Below, in pieces: positions 6,647-7,790 of a stretch of DNA of 7,790 nt. Made by a program: the position numbers and the translations under genes. The stretch covers positions 1 to 7,790 of the forward strand of contig JARIEH010000244.1 in NCBI GenBank assembly GCA_029256865.1. The letters run 5' to 3'. The DNA is from Psychrobacter sp. Its GTDB lineage: Bacteria; Pseudomonadota; Gammaproteobacteria; Pseudomonadales; Moraxellaceae. Positions within the stretch are counted from its first letter, which is position 1; each line of letters opens with the position of its first letter. A model generated the notes under the pieces. That model was not told the origin of the DNA. It saw nothing but the letters and a program-made list of their open reading frames with translations, and did no database searches.

Positions 6647-7790
6647 ATCCTAGTAATCCCAAGCTAAATAATAATTCACGTGCGCTTAATTCTAGCACAA
6701 ACACAGCTGAAAGCACCGCACAAAACACTCAATCAGGTAGCCAAGGTCAGCAAATGTGGGGCGGGCGCTTTAGTGAAGCAACGGACAGTTTCGTCGCCGC
6801 CTTTACCGCTTCTGTCGGCTTTGACCAACGCTTTGCTCGCCACGATATTCAAGGCTCGATTGCGCACGCCACCATGCTTAAAGAGTGTGGCATCTTAAGC
6901 GCTGACGACGTTGCAACCATTATCGAAGGTCTACAGCAAGTGTTATGCGAGATTGAAGCCGGCGAGTTTAACTGTCTATTGCACTTGAAGACGTACACAT
7001 GAACGTCGAATCACGCCTAACTGATATTGTCGGCGCGGTTGGTAAAAAGCTGCATACGGGACGTAGCCGTAACGATCAGGTTGCGACCGATATTCGTCTG
7101 TGTTGCGTGAAGAAACCGACAATATCATTGCGCTATTGGTGCGTTTGCAAAGCGGCTTGTTAGATTTGGCGGAGCAGCATACCGATACCATCATGCCAGG
7201 TTTTACCCATTTGCAAACCGCTCAGCCTGTGAGCTTTGGTCATCACGTGATGGCCTGGTTTGAGATGCTCTATCGCGATACCGAGCGTCTTGTCGATGCC
7301 CGTCGCCGTATCAATCAGATGCCACTTGGTAGCGCCGCTCTTGCTGGCACGACCTTTCCTATCGATCGCACCATCACTGCCAAATTGCTGGGTTTTGAAG
7401 GTATTTGCCAAAACTCACTCGATGCCGTCTCAGACCGAGATTTTGCCATTGAGTTTACCTCAGCCGCTTCTATCTTAATGATGCATATGTCACGCATGAG
7501 CGAAGAGATTATCCTATGGATGTCCGCACAATTTAACTTTGTGCAAATTCCTGATCGCTTTTGTACTGGCTCCTCTATTATGCCGCAAAAGAAAAACCCT
7601 GATGTGCCAGAGTTGGTACGCGGTAAAGCGGCGCGTGTCTTTGGCCAATTGATGACGCTGCTTAGCCTGATGAAAAGTCAGCCGCTTGCCTATAATAAAG
7701 ACAACCAAGAAGATAAAGAGCCGCTATTTGATTGCGTTGATACCTTGACAGGCTCGCTACTCGCCTTTGCCGATATGCTACCGAATATCA
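6628..7790 (+). pseudogene. argH: Argininosuccinate lyase, frameshifted twice and cut by the window edge
   Basis: ArgH splits argininosuccinate into arginine and fumarate, the last step of arginine synthesis. Homology starts at [13 protein letters not shown] (ATG 6754) and runs to the right edge, but needs three frames. Frame 1 holds until AAC TG at 6970-6974, where a G is missing from the Trp codon of 'GEFNW'. Frame 3 then gives [15 protein letters not shown] and [20 protein letters not shown] until 7101-7102, where a second G is missing from the next Trp codon. Frame 2 is open from 7103 to the end, with [14 protein letters not shown], the catalytic-loop signature [11 protein letters not shown] and [16 protein letters not shown]. 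As written, translation stops at TGA 7000-7002 after 124 codons. All catalytic motifs are intact, so the damage is recent or a sequencing error. ATG 6628 adds 42 Ser/Asn/Thr-rich residues; ATG 6754 has AAGG seven bases upstream and fits family length better. The C-terminal part lies outside the window. Confidence 0.9.
6743..6746 (+). promoter_or_regulatory. Ribosome-binding site for the inner argH start
   Basis: AAGG ends seven bases before ATG 6754, the methionine directly preceding the conserved WGGRF motif. No comparable site precedes ATG 6628, where the upstream bases are pyrimidine-rich. This supports the shorter ArgH and removes the overlap with the divergent sensor gene. Confidence 0.45.

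Noticed and set aside
7160..7708. Several minus-strand open frames opposite argH
   Set aside because: They are shadows of the conserved ArgH reading frame on the plus strand, which carries all family motifs.

Overview
The window looks like a chromosomal housekeeping segment from a gamma-proteobacterium of the Moraxellaceae, most likely Psychrobacter or a close relative. The basis is moderate GC content, AT-rich intergenic DNA, Gln/Asn/Ser-rich linkers in otherwise conserved proteins, and above all the gene order. A gene pair resembling the Pseudomonas sensor/regulator algZ(fimS)-algR lies directly upstream of hemC-hemD-hemX, and argH is divergent from the sensor gene. That order is known from Pseudomonas aeruginosa. 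The genus is an inference from pattern recognition; no database search was possible.

Layout on the + strand coordinates: (1) bases 2-91 are the 3' end of a plus-strand gene whose last 29 residues resemble the end of a RibA/RibBA-type riboflavin protein. (2) A strong bidirectional terminator (107-156) separates it from the convergent minus-strand block. (3) The minus-strand block, in transcription order from right to left, is a LytS-like sensor kinase (algZ/fimS type, 6646-5495), a 516-bp gene-free gap, a LytTR response regulator (algR type, 4978-4241), hemC (4011-3004), hemD (2834-1902), a hemX-like membrane protein (1772-756) and a hotdog-fold thioesterase (697-188). (4) On the plus strand, argH starts at 6628 or 6754 and runs off the right edge. 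It is interrupted by two single-base deletions.

How the genes work together: HemC and HemD carry out consecutive steps of tetrapyrrole synthesis (porphobilinogen to hydroxymethylbilane to uroporphyrinogen III). The HemX-like protein is a membrane-anchored companion of unproven function. The sensor and regulator probably form a two-component pair like AlgZ/AlgR, which in Pseudomonas controls type IV pili and surface behaviour. The hem genes do not look like one tight operon here. There is a terminator-like hairpin between algR and hemC, a -10 box before hemD, and gaps of 129-192 bp between genes.

Most notable points: the sensor kinase keeps its phospho-acceptor histidine but has lost recognisable ATP-binding residues; argH carries two deletions, each removing one G from a conserved TGG (Trp) codon; an imperfect 67-bp palindrome sits between hemC and hemD; and the hemC leader holds a possible terminator/attenuator. 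I see no mobile element, CRISPR array, tRNA, rRNA or clearly new multi-gene system.
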